From: an uncultured Microcaldota archaeon
GTDB lineage: Archaea > Micrarchaeota > Micrarchaeia > Norongarragalinales > CAINOH01
Assembly: GCA_903851445.1 (NCBI GenBank)
Contig: CAINOH010000003.1
Span: 1-54,763 of the forward strand
Direction: 5' to 3'
Length of the DNA stretch: 54,763 nucleotides
This document shows, in pieces, positions 42,141 to 48,874 of this stretch. The notes below the pieces were generated by a model, which made no database searches, was not told where the DNA came from, and saw only the letters and a list, made by a program, of their open reading frames with translations. The position numbers were made by a program, and so were the translations under genes. Positions within the stretch are counted from its first letter, which is position 1. The number at the start of each line of letters is the position of its first letter.

Positions 42141-42851
42141 ATGGCGCCATTAATCTCCGTAGTAGTTCCCACTCTCAACGAGGAAAAGAGCCTGCCCGCG
42201 TTCTTCAAGTCGCTCAAGCGCTGCAAGCTTGAAGACTACGAGGTCATAGTTGTTGACAAGTTCAGCCCCGACCGAACTGCTGAAATTGCGGAAAAAAACG
42301 GCGCGCTGGTGCTTTGCCGCAACCTGTGCCTTGGCGACTCGCGCACAGCCGGGCTGAAGGCTGCGAAGGGAAAGATTGTCGCCTCGCTTGACGCCGACTC
42401 GATACTGTGCGACGGCTGGCTCGACATCGTCGCAAAGGACTTCGGTATGATTGACGGCCTGCAGGCCCTGGGCGGGCCAAGCTACTACGGCAGCATGCTT
42501 TACGACACGCTCTCGGTTGCGACACAGTTCCAGAACCACTTTCTGCCCCTCACCGGCTTTGCGTTCATTCCCGGCAACAATTCCGCGTTCGACCGGCGGA
42601 ACCTGCTCAAGCTTGGCGGGTGGAACGGAAAGTACCAGGAAGAGGTCGACCTGTCGCTCCGGCTATACGAGAGCAAGGCCAAGATATACTACGACTGGGA
42701 CCTCAAACTCAAGCTTTCCGACCGCAGGTTCAAGCAAGTCGGCTTTGCACCGACAGTATACCAGTGGGTGAAGGACAACGCCGACATTGTCATGCGCAAG
42801 GAGCGCGACCGCGGCGACTACTCGGCGTGGAGAAAAGCAAAGCAGAAGTGA
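42141..42851 (+). CDS. GT2-family glycosyltransferase
   Basis: About 236 aa. The GT-A fold has ISVVVPTLNEEKSLPAFFKS, VVDKFSPDRT, the DxD motif SLDADSI, and the acceptor region GWNGKYQEEVDLSLRLYESK. It is short and soluble, with no membrane anchor. It lies outside the main glycan locus. The ATG at 42141 is preferred over the hydrophobic extension starting at 42087. Confidence 0.86.
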   Translation: MAPLISVVVPTLNEEKSLPAFFKSLKRCKLEDYEVIVVDKFSPDRTAEIAEKNGALVLCRNLCLGDSRTAGLKAAKGKIVASLDADSILCDGWLDIVAKDFGMIDGLQALGGPSYYGSMLYDTLSVATQFQNHFLPLTGFAFIPGNNSAFDRRNLLKLGGWNGKYQEEVDLSLRLYESKAKIYYDWDLKLKLSDRRFKQVGFAPTVYQWVKDNADIVMRKERDRGDYSAWRKAKQK

Positions 42852-42894
42852 CTTTTTTTCCAAGCTGGTAAAAAGTGCCGTTGGGAGACGCGGT

Positions 42895-45072
42895 TCAGCC
42901 CAGCCTTCCGAACATCCTCACGTAATCGTCCCCGTAAGCGGCAACAATCTTGTCCCCGTTTTCGGAAATGAAAGTATCCATAGTTCCTTTCTGGGTGCCC
43001 ACGCTTGCATCCTGGCCGATTCCCGCCCACTTCAAGTTCAATATCGGGTCGGGGTTCTCCAAAGCTTGATACGTGAAAATGCGCGTCCCGTTCTCGTCAT
43101 AGACGTAAAGCTTATTCTGCGGTGCGCCGCCAACTGCGACCAATTTTCCATCCCCGGTCATCGAGACCGCGTTGTGGCCCACGTTTTCGCCATCGGTCTG
43201 GTCCTTCCATAGCACCTTTCCGGTCTTGCCGTCCAAGTAGTAGACCCACGCGCCAATAGTGCCTATTGCGACCCTTGAGCCATCCATACTTATCGCGCCT
43301 TGCGTCACCACGTGGTCGGGAATTCGGAAGCTCCACCTTTCCTTTCCTTGCGGGTCATATGAGAAGATCGTCCTGCCCTTGCCACCAACATAGGTGTTTC
43401 CCGAGCTGTCGATTTCTAAAAATAGCGGGAATTCGCCTATGTAGTTTTTCCATACCTGCGTGCCATTAATGTAATACATTGCAACGTTGCCGAAGCTTGC
43501 GCCGGTCACGAAGTATTTTCCGTCAGGCGTGAACCTTGACCTGCGCAGGGCCTCCCTGGCATCCTTTGCAGTGCTTACGACATTGCCGGTCTTTGCATCC
43601 AAAAGCACGTAGTCGTCCTGGCCGCACGGCCCGGTCAGAAGAATGCTTCCGTCAGGCGAGAACTCGACCTCCCGGTTCATGCTCCCGCAGTCCTTTTCCC
43701 ACTTGTCCTTGCCATCCACTCCGACCACGTACACGTGGCCATCCGAGCACCCGGCTGCAACAAGACTGTTTTTTATGTCAAAGCCCCAGCACTCGTTGCC
43801 AGTTGCCTTCTTCCATAAGAGCGAGCCGGTTGTTGCGTTGAAAAGGTAGAAGTTAGTGGGCTTGTTAAGTTGGGGGTCGTGCTTTGCCTGCGCAGCTGCG
43901 ATTACGTTCCAGTCCCTGTCAGGCATTGCGTAGAAGAACCCGTAGTAGTCGGAAACGTTGCTCTCCCATTTCATCTCATACCCTTTTTGCACGGACGCCT
44001 TATGCAGTGTCAAGTTGACTTCCAGCTTTTCGTCCCTCTTCGGTGCAAAACCGGCCTGGTAGAAATGCTCGTACCCAGCCACGTCCAATGTTGCAAAGTA
44101 TTCTATGCTGTTGAGGAGCTCCTGGCCTCCAAAGAATGTTTGTATGTCATCAACCCCCGGGACTTGCGTGAAATACCTCCCGAAGCCGTCCGTCTGGGCG
44201 TGGTACGTTTCCCTGCCGCTGTACGTGTAAAACTTCAGGTCGGCATTCTGAATCGGATTTCCATTCTCGTCCTTGGCCGTCCCGTAAATCATCGAGGTTG
44301 CGGCAAGCCGCGCCTCGTCCATCGAGCCGCTGTAAACAGTTATGTTCGCAGTAACCTTGGTTGAGTCCTGCGTAAGGCCGATTACTACGTCAAACTGGCC
44401 AGAATCGTCCGCCGATGCCATGTAGTGGATGGTCTTTTCCTCGCCAGGCTGCAAGGTCAGGTTGTCCGACTGGAATGAAAAGAAGTGTCTGTTCCAGTTC
44501 GGGACCGTCGTACGCAGCTCCTTGATGGGCGTAGTTGAGAATTCTTCAGTTGCGCTTCCGGTGTTCCTTGCCTTGATGAGAATGTCCGTGCCAAGCGTGT
44601 AGATTGGATAGGTAGCGGCAACCGAATAATAACTGAACTCAATATTTCCAAGCCTGATTGTCTTGTTCTCTCCCGAAAGGATCGGGCCCTTGGCTTGAGT
44701 TGAAAGGTCGAGAGCGGGAAGGTTCTGGGGCGGCACCCGCTGTCCAAAGCTGTTGTTTACCGGCGGCACGTTGCCGGGCTGTTGGGCTTGGCCGCCCGGG
44801 TTCTGCGGCTGGCCCGAGCCTTGCACTGGCGTTTGTTGGGCGTAGTTCGGCCAACCCTGCGGGCTTACATTGGTCTGGTCAGTGCCTTGCGAGTTCTGGC
44901 CAACGTTTTGATTGACGCACCCTGAAAGCAAAAGCGCGATTGCAAATACTGTAAAGGCAACAAAAAAAGCCGGGATTGCAGGGCGACTGTCCAACCATAC
45001 CACCAAATGGGTTGCAAGGCCGCAGAATTTAAACCGTGGTTGTCCGGCCTTTGCACGCTTGTTGGCATCCAT
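42895..45072 (-). CDS. lipoprotein-like beta-propeller (PQQ/WD-type repeats) surface protein
   Basis: A protein of up to 725 aa. The membrane segment FFVAFTVFAIALLLSGCVNQ carries a lipobox-like LLSGC near residue 51. A Gln/Pro/Asn-rich linker (about 55-110) is followed by a beta-sandwich region to about 350. An eight-bladed-type propeller follows, with recurring blades such as NATTGSLLWKKATG, DGSILLTGPCG, DGKYFVTGASFGNVAMYYIN and DGKTGKVLWKDQT. The start is uncertain: ATG at 45072, or a TTG/GTG nearer the membrane segment. It is probably a membrane-attached binding or sensory protein. It is divergent from the methyltransferase gene. Confidence 0.8.
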   Translation of the reverse strand: MDANKRAKAGQPRFKFCGLATHLVVWLDSRPAIPAFFVAFTVFAIALLLSGCVNQNVGQNSQGTDQTNVSPQGWPNYAQQTPVQGSGQPQNPGGQAQQPGNVPPVNNSFGQRVPPQNLPALDLSTQAKGPILSGENKTIRLGNIEFSYYSVAATYPIYTLGTDILIKARNTGSATEEFSTTPIKELRTTVPNWNRHFFSFQSDNLTLQPGEEKTIHYMASADDSGQFDVVIGLTQDSTKVTANITVYSGSMDEARLAATSMIYGTAKDENGNPIQNADLKFYTYSGRETYHAQTDGFGRYFTQVPGVDDIQTFFGGQELLNSIEYFATLDVAGYEHFYQAGFAPKRDEKLEVNLTLHKASVQKGYEMKWESNVSDYYGFFYAMPDRDWNVIAAAQAKHDPQLNKPTNFYLFNATTGSLLWKKATGNECWGFDIKNSLVAAGCSDGHVYVVGVDGKDKWEKDCGSMNREVEFSPDGSILLTGPCGQDDYVLLDAKTGNVVSTAKDAREALRRSRFTPDGKYFVTGASFGNVAMYYINGTQVWKNYIGEFPLFLEIDSSGNTYVGGKGRTIFSYDPQGKERWSFRIPDHVVTQGAISMDGSRVAIGTIGAWVYYLDGKTGKVLWKDQTDGENVGHNAVSMTGDGKLVAVGGAPQNKLYVYDENGTRIFTYQALENPDPILNLKWAGIGQDASVGTQKGTMDTFISENGDKIVAAYGDDYVRMFGRLG

Positions 45073-45123
45073 CCAACCCTTGCATTATGCACGTCTTTTA
45101 AGCGCCAGTTGCTTCCTGAATTC

Positions 45124-45801
45124 ATGGCTGATGTTCCGGCATTGGGCAGGAAGGCCGTCCTTTATTTTGCAGCTGCACTGGCCGTAACGTTCCTGGTGCT
45201 GTTCGTGCCAGCAGGCACCACGGATTACTGGCAGGCGTGGCTGTTCATCGCAGTGCTTTTCATCCCGGTTGCTCTTGTCTGCGCCTATTTTCTTGAAAAG
45301 GACCCCGCGTTCCTTGAGCGGAGGCTGAAACTCAAGGAAAAGGAAAAGCAACAGAGGGCAATCATTCGTGCAAGCCAGGTTATTTTATTAATCGCCATTT
45401 TGGTTCCGGGCCTGGACCGCCGATTCGGCTGGTCCGCGGTCCCTTCCGAGCTCGTCATTTTCGCTGACTTGGTGTTCGTGCTCGGCTATTTCCTCACATT
45501 CCTGGTATTCAAGGAGAATTCCTTCGCGGCAAGGACAGTTGAAGTGTTCAAGGGCCAAAAGCTCGTCTCAACAGGGCCTTACGCAGTAGTCCGCCACCCG
45601 ATGTACTTTGCCCAATTGCTCATCTACCTGTCGATACCGATTGCCCTGGGCTCCTACTGGGCTTTTCCGCTTTTTCTTGCGATGCCGGTCATTCTGGTCT
45701 TGCGCATCCAAAACGAGGAGCAGGTCCTGCTGAGGGGGCTGCCTGGATACAAGGCGTACCAGAAAAAGACTCCCTATCGCCTGATTCCATATGTTTGGTA
45801 G
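45124..45801 (+). CDS. isoprenylcysteine carboxyl methyltransferase-like membrane protein
   Basis: A 225-aa protein with about five membrane helices and the ICMT/PEMT signature GPYAVVRHPMYFAQLLIYL plus the C-terminal NEEQVLLRGLPGYKAYQ..PYRLIPYVW. The family binds SAM at the cytosolic face and methylates small or lipid-linked substrates; the archaeal substrate is unknown. The ATG at 45124 is preferred; the longer frame overlaps the divergent gene. Its stop lies 32 bp before the first tRNA-derived repeat. Confidence 0.85.
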   Translation: MADVPALGRKAVLYFAAALAVTFLVLFVPAGTTDYWQAWLFIAVLFIPVALVCAYFLEKDPAFLERRLKLKEKEKQQRAIIRASQVILLIAILVPGLDRRFGWSAVPSELVIFADLVFVLGYFLTFLVFKENSFAARTVEVFKGQKLVSTGPYAVVRHPMYFAQLLIYLSIPIALGSYWAFPLFLAMPVILVLRIQNEEQVLLRGLPGYKAYQKKTPYRLIPYVW

Positions 45802-45833
45802 GCACGCCGGATCCGCGGTTACGTGGAGCGGTT

Positions 45834-45873
45834 ATAGTGCAGGGGGAGCGGCTCAAGTATGATGCTAGTGTCT
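45834..45873 (-). repeat. tRNA-Leu 3'-end-derived direct repeat, copy A (most distal)
   Basis: TATAG followed by TGCAGGGGGAG (45838-45848), the reverse complement of the tRNA-Leu(CAA) 3' end. Then come a GGCTCAAGTATGATG core and CTAGTGTCT, which differs by one base from the CTAGAGTCT arm of copies B and C. Compared with B and C it lacks about nine bases (TCTGAAGGA). It marks the outer edge of the Fic cassette. Confidence 0.8.
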
Positions 45874-45880
45874 TCAGGGT

Positions 45881-45924
45881 TTAACCCCACTAATACGTAT
45901 ATTTATATATTTTTGTGGGGTTAA
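45881..45924 (+). promoter_or_regulatory. Fic promoter: TATA region framed by a perfect 10-bp inverted repeat
   Basis: Arms TTAACCCCAC (45881-45890) and GTGGGGTTAA (45915-45924) enclose a 24-nt A/T stretch with TATATTTATATAT. The ATG at 45932 follows 8 nt later. It is a strong candidate operator for autoregulation, possibly by Fic or by an AMPylated regulator. Confidence 0.6.
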
Positions 45925-45931
45925 TTATTGC

Positions 45932-46876
45932 ATGGTGCACTTATCGAAAAAAAAGATCAACGGGCACGAATACCTGTATGCAGTCCACTCGTTTCGCCTT
46001 CCCAGCGGAAAGGTCATGAAGCTGAGCAAGATAGTGAAAAATGGGGTGGAAGCCGCTTCATTGGGCGGCTTTTTCGAGGAAAAGCAGGCAAATGCCGTGG
46101 CGGACTATTACAAAGACAACAAAGCAGAGTTCAAGTTGCGTGACCCCGGAGCGCTTGAAAAAATAGAGCACGCCCGTCAGGAATACAAGGCGATACTGCG
46201 GAAACTGACTGTGAATCAGCGAAAAGACCTGTTCGACCGCTTCACCGTCAACTTTACCTACGAGTCCAACGCGCTTGAAGGCAACTCCCTTACGCTGAAA
46301 CAGGTCGCGATAGTAATACGCGAGAACTCGTCAATAACCGGAAAAGACCTGCGCGAAATATACGAAACGCGCAACTCACGGGAAGTAGTCGACCTGATAT
46401 TCAAAAACGAGTTCAAGGTCAACGAGAAGGACTTACTCCGAATGCACGCGATGCTGGTCAAGGACATGGGAATTCCGGAAGGCTACAAGAAGTTCCCGAA
46501 CTACATCCACGGACGACAAGTCCTAACGGCACCACCCGAAGAAGTCCCTGCTGAAATGGGAAAACTCTTCGAATGGTATCGCGAAAACAAGCGCAAGATG
46601 CACCCCCTGCAGCTAGCCGCGCACCTGCACTGCAAATTCGAAGAAATACACCCGTTCGAAGACGGCAACGGTCGCGTCGGCCGCTTCCTGATACTGACTG
46701 TTCTGGCGAACGCAGGCTATCCGCCCCTGATAATTCGGAAGACCCAGCGGCTTTCCTATTTCAGCGCTCTTGAGGATTTTGACAACCGGCGCCCCGGAAC
46801 CATGGAACGGTTCTTGTACGAACGCCTCAGGGAAACGCACGAGAAGTTCTTTAAAATATATGTAAAATACCTGTAA
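45932..46876 (+). CDS. Fic family AMPylase-like protein
   Basis: A 314-aa protein. The Fic motif HPFEDGNGRVGR lies near residue 249, with the catalytic His and the phosphate-binding GNGR. An N-terminal inhibitory-type motif is present, SNALEG within TYESNALEGNSLT, matching (S/T)xxxE(G/N) of self-inhibited class II Fic. An N-terminal ~90-residue extension precedes it. Fic enzymes transfer AMP from ATP to Ser/Thr/Tyr of target proteins; the target is unknown. It sits alone with its own promoter between tRNA-derived repeats A and B, on the opposite strand to the two following cassettes. It is more AT-rich than the surroundings. Confidence 0.9.
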   Translation: MVHLSKKKINGHEYLYAVHSFRLPSGKVMKLSKIVKNGVEAASLGGFFEEKQANAVADYYKDNKAEFKLRDPGALEKIEHARQEYKAILRKLTVNQRKDLFDRFTVNFTYESNALEGNSLTLKQVAIVIRENSSITGKDLREIYETRNSREVVDLIFKNEFKVNEKDLLRMHAMLVKDMGIPEGYKKFPNYIHGRQVLTAPPEEVPAEMGKLFEWYRENKRKMHPLQLAAHLHCKFEEIHPFEDGNGRVGRFLILTVLANAGYPPLIIRKTQRLSYFSALEDFDNRRPGTMERFLYERLRETHEKFFKIYVKYL

Positions 46877-46917
46877 AATCGAACGGCCACCAAGCTAAGT
46901 GGCGATACGCAGCTAGC

Positions 46918-46974
46918 TTCATTCTAGAGTCTGAAGGATGCAGGGGGAGAGGCTCAAGTATGATGCTAGAGTCT
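46918..46974 (-). repeat. tRNA-Leu 3'-end-derived repeat, copy B, with 15-bp inverted-repeat arm
   Basis: TTCATTCTAGAGTCT (46918-46932) is the exact reverse complement of 47728-47742. It leads into GAAGGATGCAGGGGGAG and a GGCTCAAGTAT core, then CTAGAGTCT (46966-46974). A 34-nt stretch from 46929 is identical to copy C. The last nine bases encode the end of the PIN toxin, including its stop codon. Confidence 0.88.
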
Positions 46975-47391
46975 GCTGCCCAGCCGCTCCAAGGCGGTCT
47001 TGGTCGTTATTATCGGAATGCCTTTGAATGCTCGCAGTTTTAGGAGGTGGTTGTCGCCTGACACGATGAAGTCCGCGCCTGCCGCCAGGGCGCACTCTAG
47101 GACTTTGTTGTCAGCAGGGTCTTCTTTTATGATTTCAACAGATTCCTTGGGCTCGACGAGAACCGTCATCGACTCGAGTTTTTCGGCCAGTTCGCTCGGG
47201 TTTTGGATGAGCGGACGGAGGCGCGGATAGCCGAGCACCCTTGAAAATTCCGACAATAGTTCCGGCGAGGTAAATAGCACTGCTTTTCTTTCGAGTATCT
47301 TTGAAAGCAGTAGGTACTCGTTGCCTCTCCAGAGAACGCCTGAAACCAGCGTGTTGGTATCGCAAACGATTTTCGTTGGCATCGGGGTCAC
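46966..47391 (-). CDS. PIN-domain toxin (VapC-like, COG1569 type)
   Basis: A 141-aa putative ribonuclease. Acidic PIN residues are Asp in VCDTNTLVSG, Glu in LLSEFSRVL, Asp in EDPADNKVLE and Asp in FIVSGDNHLL. The start is GTG at 47391 in a GTGA overlap with the AbrB stop, or ATG at 47382. The final codons for Ser-Arg-Leu and the TAG stop fall inside repeat copy B. It forms a toxin-antitoxin pair with the upstream AbrB-type gene. Confidence 0.9.
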   Translation of the reverse strand: MTPMPTKIVCDTNTLVSGVLWRGNEYLLLSKILERKAVLFTSPELLSEFSRVLGYPRLRPLIQNPSELAEKLESMTVLVEPKESVEIIKEDPADNKVLECALAAGADFIVSGDNHLLKLRAFKGIPIITTKTALERLGSRL

Positions 47392-47672
47392 CTTTGCCGT
47401 GTTTGTTCTATTGCCTCTTCCACAAGGTTGCGGCGGCTTTGTTCGGTGACGAATCCTGCTTGCCTGAGTTTCCGTTCGCTTTGCGCCACCAGTTTTTCAA
47501 GCTCTTTTTGGGAGAATTTTGGAAGCGCTATTTTTCTCAGTACTATTGTGTTGCCGCTGCCGAAAACCACGAACTGGGTTCCGACAACTGCTTCGACCGC
47601 GTTCCTGACACCTTTCGGTACCACTACTTGGCCTTTGGAAGACATCACGACTACGTCGGCGTTGTTTGTCAT
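47388..47672 (-). CDS. AbrB/SpoVT-type antitoxin
   Basis: A 94-aa protein. The swapped-hairpin AbrB domain is at residues about 7-50: VVVMSSKGQVVVPKGVRNAV and GSGNTIVLRKI. An acidic/basic helical tail (FSQKELEKLVAQSERKLRQ) probably binds the toxin. It is the first gene of the cassette. Inverted repeats overlap its predicted transcription start, fitting autorepression. Confidence 0.88.
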   Translation of the reverse strand: MTNNADVVVMSSKGQVVVPKGVRNAVEAVVGTQFVVFGSGNTIVLRKIALPKFSQKELEKLVAQSERKLRQAGFVTEQSRRNLVEEAIEQTRQR

Positions 47673-47709
47673 GTGAACATCACATTAAAAGTAAGCCAGT
47701 CTTACTTTT
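47671..47709 (-). promoter_or_regulatory. double operator and promoter of the AbrB-PIN cassette
   Basis: Repeat 1: ATGTGA/TCACAT with a 3-nt spacer (47671-47685). Repeat 2: AAAAGTAAG/CTTACTTTT with a 5-nt spacer (47687-47709). TTATAAAAA on the minus strand (47706-47714 region) is the likely TATA, about 39 nt before the ATG. Confidence 0.5.
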
Positions 47710-47727
47710 TATAACTTTTGTTTGGCG

Positions 47728-47794
47728 AGACTCTAGAATGAACCTATAGTCTGAAGGATGCAGGGGGAGAGGCTCAAGTATATTTCTAGAGTCT
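47728..47794 (-). repeat. tRNA-Leu 3'-end-derived repeat, copy C, with inverted arms
   Basis: It begins AGACTCTAGAATGAA (inverted partner of 46918-46932), then CCTATAGTCTGAAGGATG, GCAGGGGGAGAGG, CTCAAGTATATTT, and ends CTAGAGTCT (47786-47794). Outer arms AGACTCTAG and CTAGAGTCT are perfect inverted repeats, so this 67-nt junction can fold on itself. Confidence 0.88.
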
Positions 47795-47809
47795 TGATGC
47801 AAGACCCTA

Positions 47810-48304
47810 TTATTTGTGGTAGGTTTCAATTTGTTTGCGGGTCCATTCGACCAAGTCTGCGGTAAGGTACATGCTTGATTGGGTGCGCAGCTTTTCAAGG
47901 CACATGATGGCTTTTTGTTTGCTGATGGTTTCCTCGCGGACGGCTCGCGTAAGTATTGCAAGTGTTCCGTGTGGCGTAAGCCCAAAGCGTTTTGCGGTTT
48001 CGCGGGCGGTCAAGTCGTCTGTAAAAAACAATTTGATTCCCTCCTGCTTGGCCAAGGCTATTGCGCTTGACTCGCCTAGGCCGAGGTCGTAGCGTTCGCT
48101 TGTCATCTTGGTTAAGTCCTTGGATTTTCCGGTCAAGCCTACCACTATGCAGTTCTTTGGGAGCGGGAAGCCGCCAAGAAGTTCGTCCTTGACCTGTTTG
48201 CTTATGATGATTTTCCGAAATTGGGTGAGTACTTCGAGCGAGCCGATTTGCTGGAGATGGATGAACGGGCCCGCGTCGAAAATGGCAGTATCAATCTTTG
48301 CCAT
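47810..48304 (-). CDS. PIN-domain toxin (DUF3368-like)
   Basis: About 164 aa. PIN acidic residues are Asp in AIFDAGPFIHL, Glu in VKDELLGGF, Glu in LGLGESSAIALA and Asp in FFTDDLTARETA. The motif DLGLGESSAI is typical of the DUF3368/COG2405 branch of PIN nucleases. The ATG at 48304 overlaps the RHH gene stop (48291) by 14 nt; the frame extends to 48322. It is the toxin of the tRNA-proximal cassette. Confidence 0.9.
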   Translation of the reverse strand: MAKIDTAIFDAGPFIHLQQIGSLEVLTQFRKIIISKQVKDELLGGFPLPKNCIVVGLTGKSKDLTKMTSERYDLGLGESSAIALAKQEGIKLFFTDDLTARETAKRFGLTPHGTLAILTRAVREETISKQKAIMCLEKLRTQSSMYLTADLVEWTRKQIETYHK

Positions 48305-48485
48305 GCAAGCCCCACTCGACATCTTCTTTCAACGCGGCTTCCAGGCGCTCGGAGTGCGCCCGCCGGATGGCGTTCCTGACCGCGTCGCGTATTAACTCAG
48401 AACGGTTGGCGAACCAGCCGTCCGCGACCAGCGCGTCCATTTCCTCGACTAGCCTATGGGTGAGTTTTGCCGGGATGGCTTCCAT
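48291..48485 (-). CDS. ribbon-helix-helix antitoxin
   Basis: A 64-aa protein: AIPAKLTHRLVEEMDALVAD strand-helix, GWFANRSELIRDAVRNAIRR helix, then an acidic tail. This is a standard RHH antitoxin partner for PIN toxins. GAGGTG precedes the ATG. The gene overlaps the toxin start, so they are co-translated. An imperfect palindrome lies 15 nt upstream. Confidence 0.88.
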   Translation of the reverse strand: MEAIPAKLTHRLVEEMDALVADGWFANRSELIRDAVRNAIRRAHSERLEAALKEDVEWGLHGKD

Positions 48486-48499
48486 ATGAACACCTCAAT

Positions 48500-48519
48500 C
48501 GTTATACTATGGTATTACG
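48500..48519 (-). promoter_or_regulatory. operator-like palindrome of the RHH-PIN cassette
   Basis: CGTTATAC and GTATTACG flank TATG with one mismatch between arms. It sits between the RHH start codon (48485) and a TATA-like ATTAAAAATAT on the minus strand, as expected for RHH autorepression. Confidence 0.45.
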
Positions 48520-48593
48520 ATATTTTTAATGCTTTCTTTTGGCCTGCGGCCTCTAGCGTAGCGTCCCCGTCTTGCAAGCTCGTTATTAGGTCA

Positions 48594-48636
48594 AGACTCT
48601 AGACAAAAGTTATAGTCTGGAGTATGCAGGGGGAGG
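48594..48636 (-). repeat. repeat D: intact tRNA-Leu 3' end with downstream flank and AGACTCTAG arm
   Basis: AGACTCTAG (48594-48602) is the inverted partner of the arm at 47786-47794. It is followed by ACAAAAGT, TATAGTCTGGAGTATGCAGG and GGGAG. The stretch from TAGTCT to GGGGGAG (23 nt) differs from copies B and C at only two positions, and here it is continuous with the functional tRNA gene. Confidence 0.85.
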
Positions 48637-48709
48637 GATTTGAACCCACGAACCCCTAAGGGAAAGGATCTTGAGTCCTTCGCATTTGACCAGGCTTTGC
48701 TACCCCTGC
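48625..48709 (-). tRNA. tRNA-Leu (CAA anticodon)
   Basis: An 85-nt type II tRNA. Acceptor arms are GCAGGGG/CCCCTGC with discriminator A. The D stem is GCA/TGC with a GGTC-containing loop. The anticodon stem AAGGA/TCCTT closes the loop CTCAAGA (anticodon CAA). A long variable arm follows, and the T loop is TTCAAAT. The T stem GTGGG/CCCTC has one T-T mismatch. CCA is not encoded. Three partial copies of its 3' end lie downstream. Confidence 0.93.
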
Positions 48710-48782
48710 ATTTGATTGGAATATATTTTACCCGCCCAAGGCTAAAAAGGCAAGCGGGTTTCGTCCCGGCCCGGCCAAGGTT

Positions 48783-48795
48783 AAACTTAAAAACT
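48783..48795 (+). promoter_or_regulatory. TATA box upstream of the small ORF and H1-like gene
   Basis: AAACTTAAAAACT is centred about 24 nt before the ATG at 48812, placing the mRNA start at that small ORF and not at the GTG of the basic protein. Confidence 0.45.
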
Positions 48796-48811
48796 CGACC
48801 TCGGTATTGTG

Positions 48812-48874
48812 ATGCATTACCTTCCCCAAGGTACTAAGGCAGTTCAACCCATAAGCAAGAGAGTGGCAGAGTGA
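48812..48874 (+). CDS. 20-codon upstream ORF coupled to the H1-like gene
   Basis: ATG at 48812 opens MHYLPQGTKAVQPISKRVAE and stops at TGA 48872-48874. The stop overlaps the GTG start of the basic protein (GTGA). A TATA box about 24 nt upstream makes the small ORF leaderless. It could feed ribosomes to the downstream start by reinitiation. No family is recognisable. A chance ORF cannot be excluded. Confidence 0.4.
   Translation: MHYLPQGTKAVQPISKRVAE

Noticed and set aside
45834-47794. Copies A-C as additional tRNA genes
   Set aside because: Only the acceptor-strand 3' end and downstream flank are present; no D, anticodon or T arm can be formed.
45834-48709. Canonical integron array with attC sites
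   Set aside because: The conserved GTTRRRY/RYYYAAC cores are missing, cassettes carry their own promoters and face both directions, and no integrase is in the window. A related but different system remains possible.
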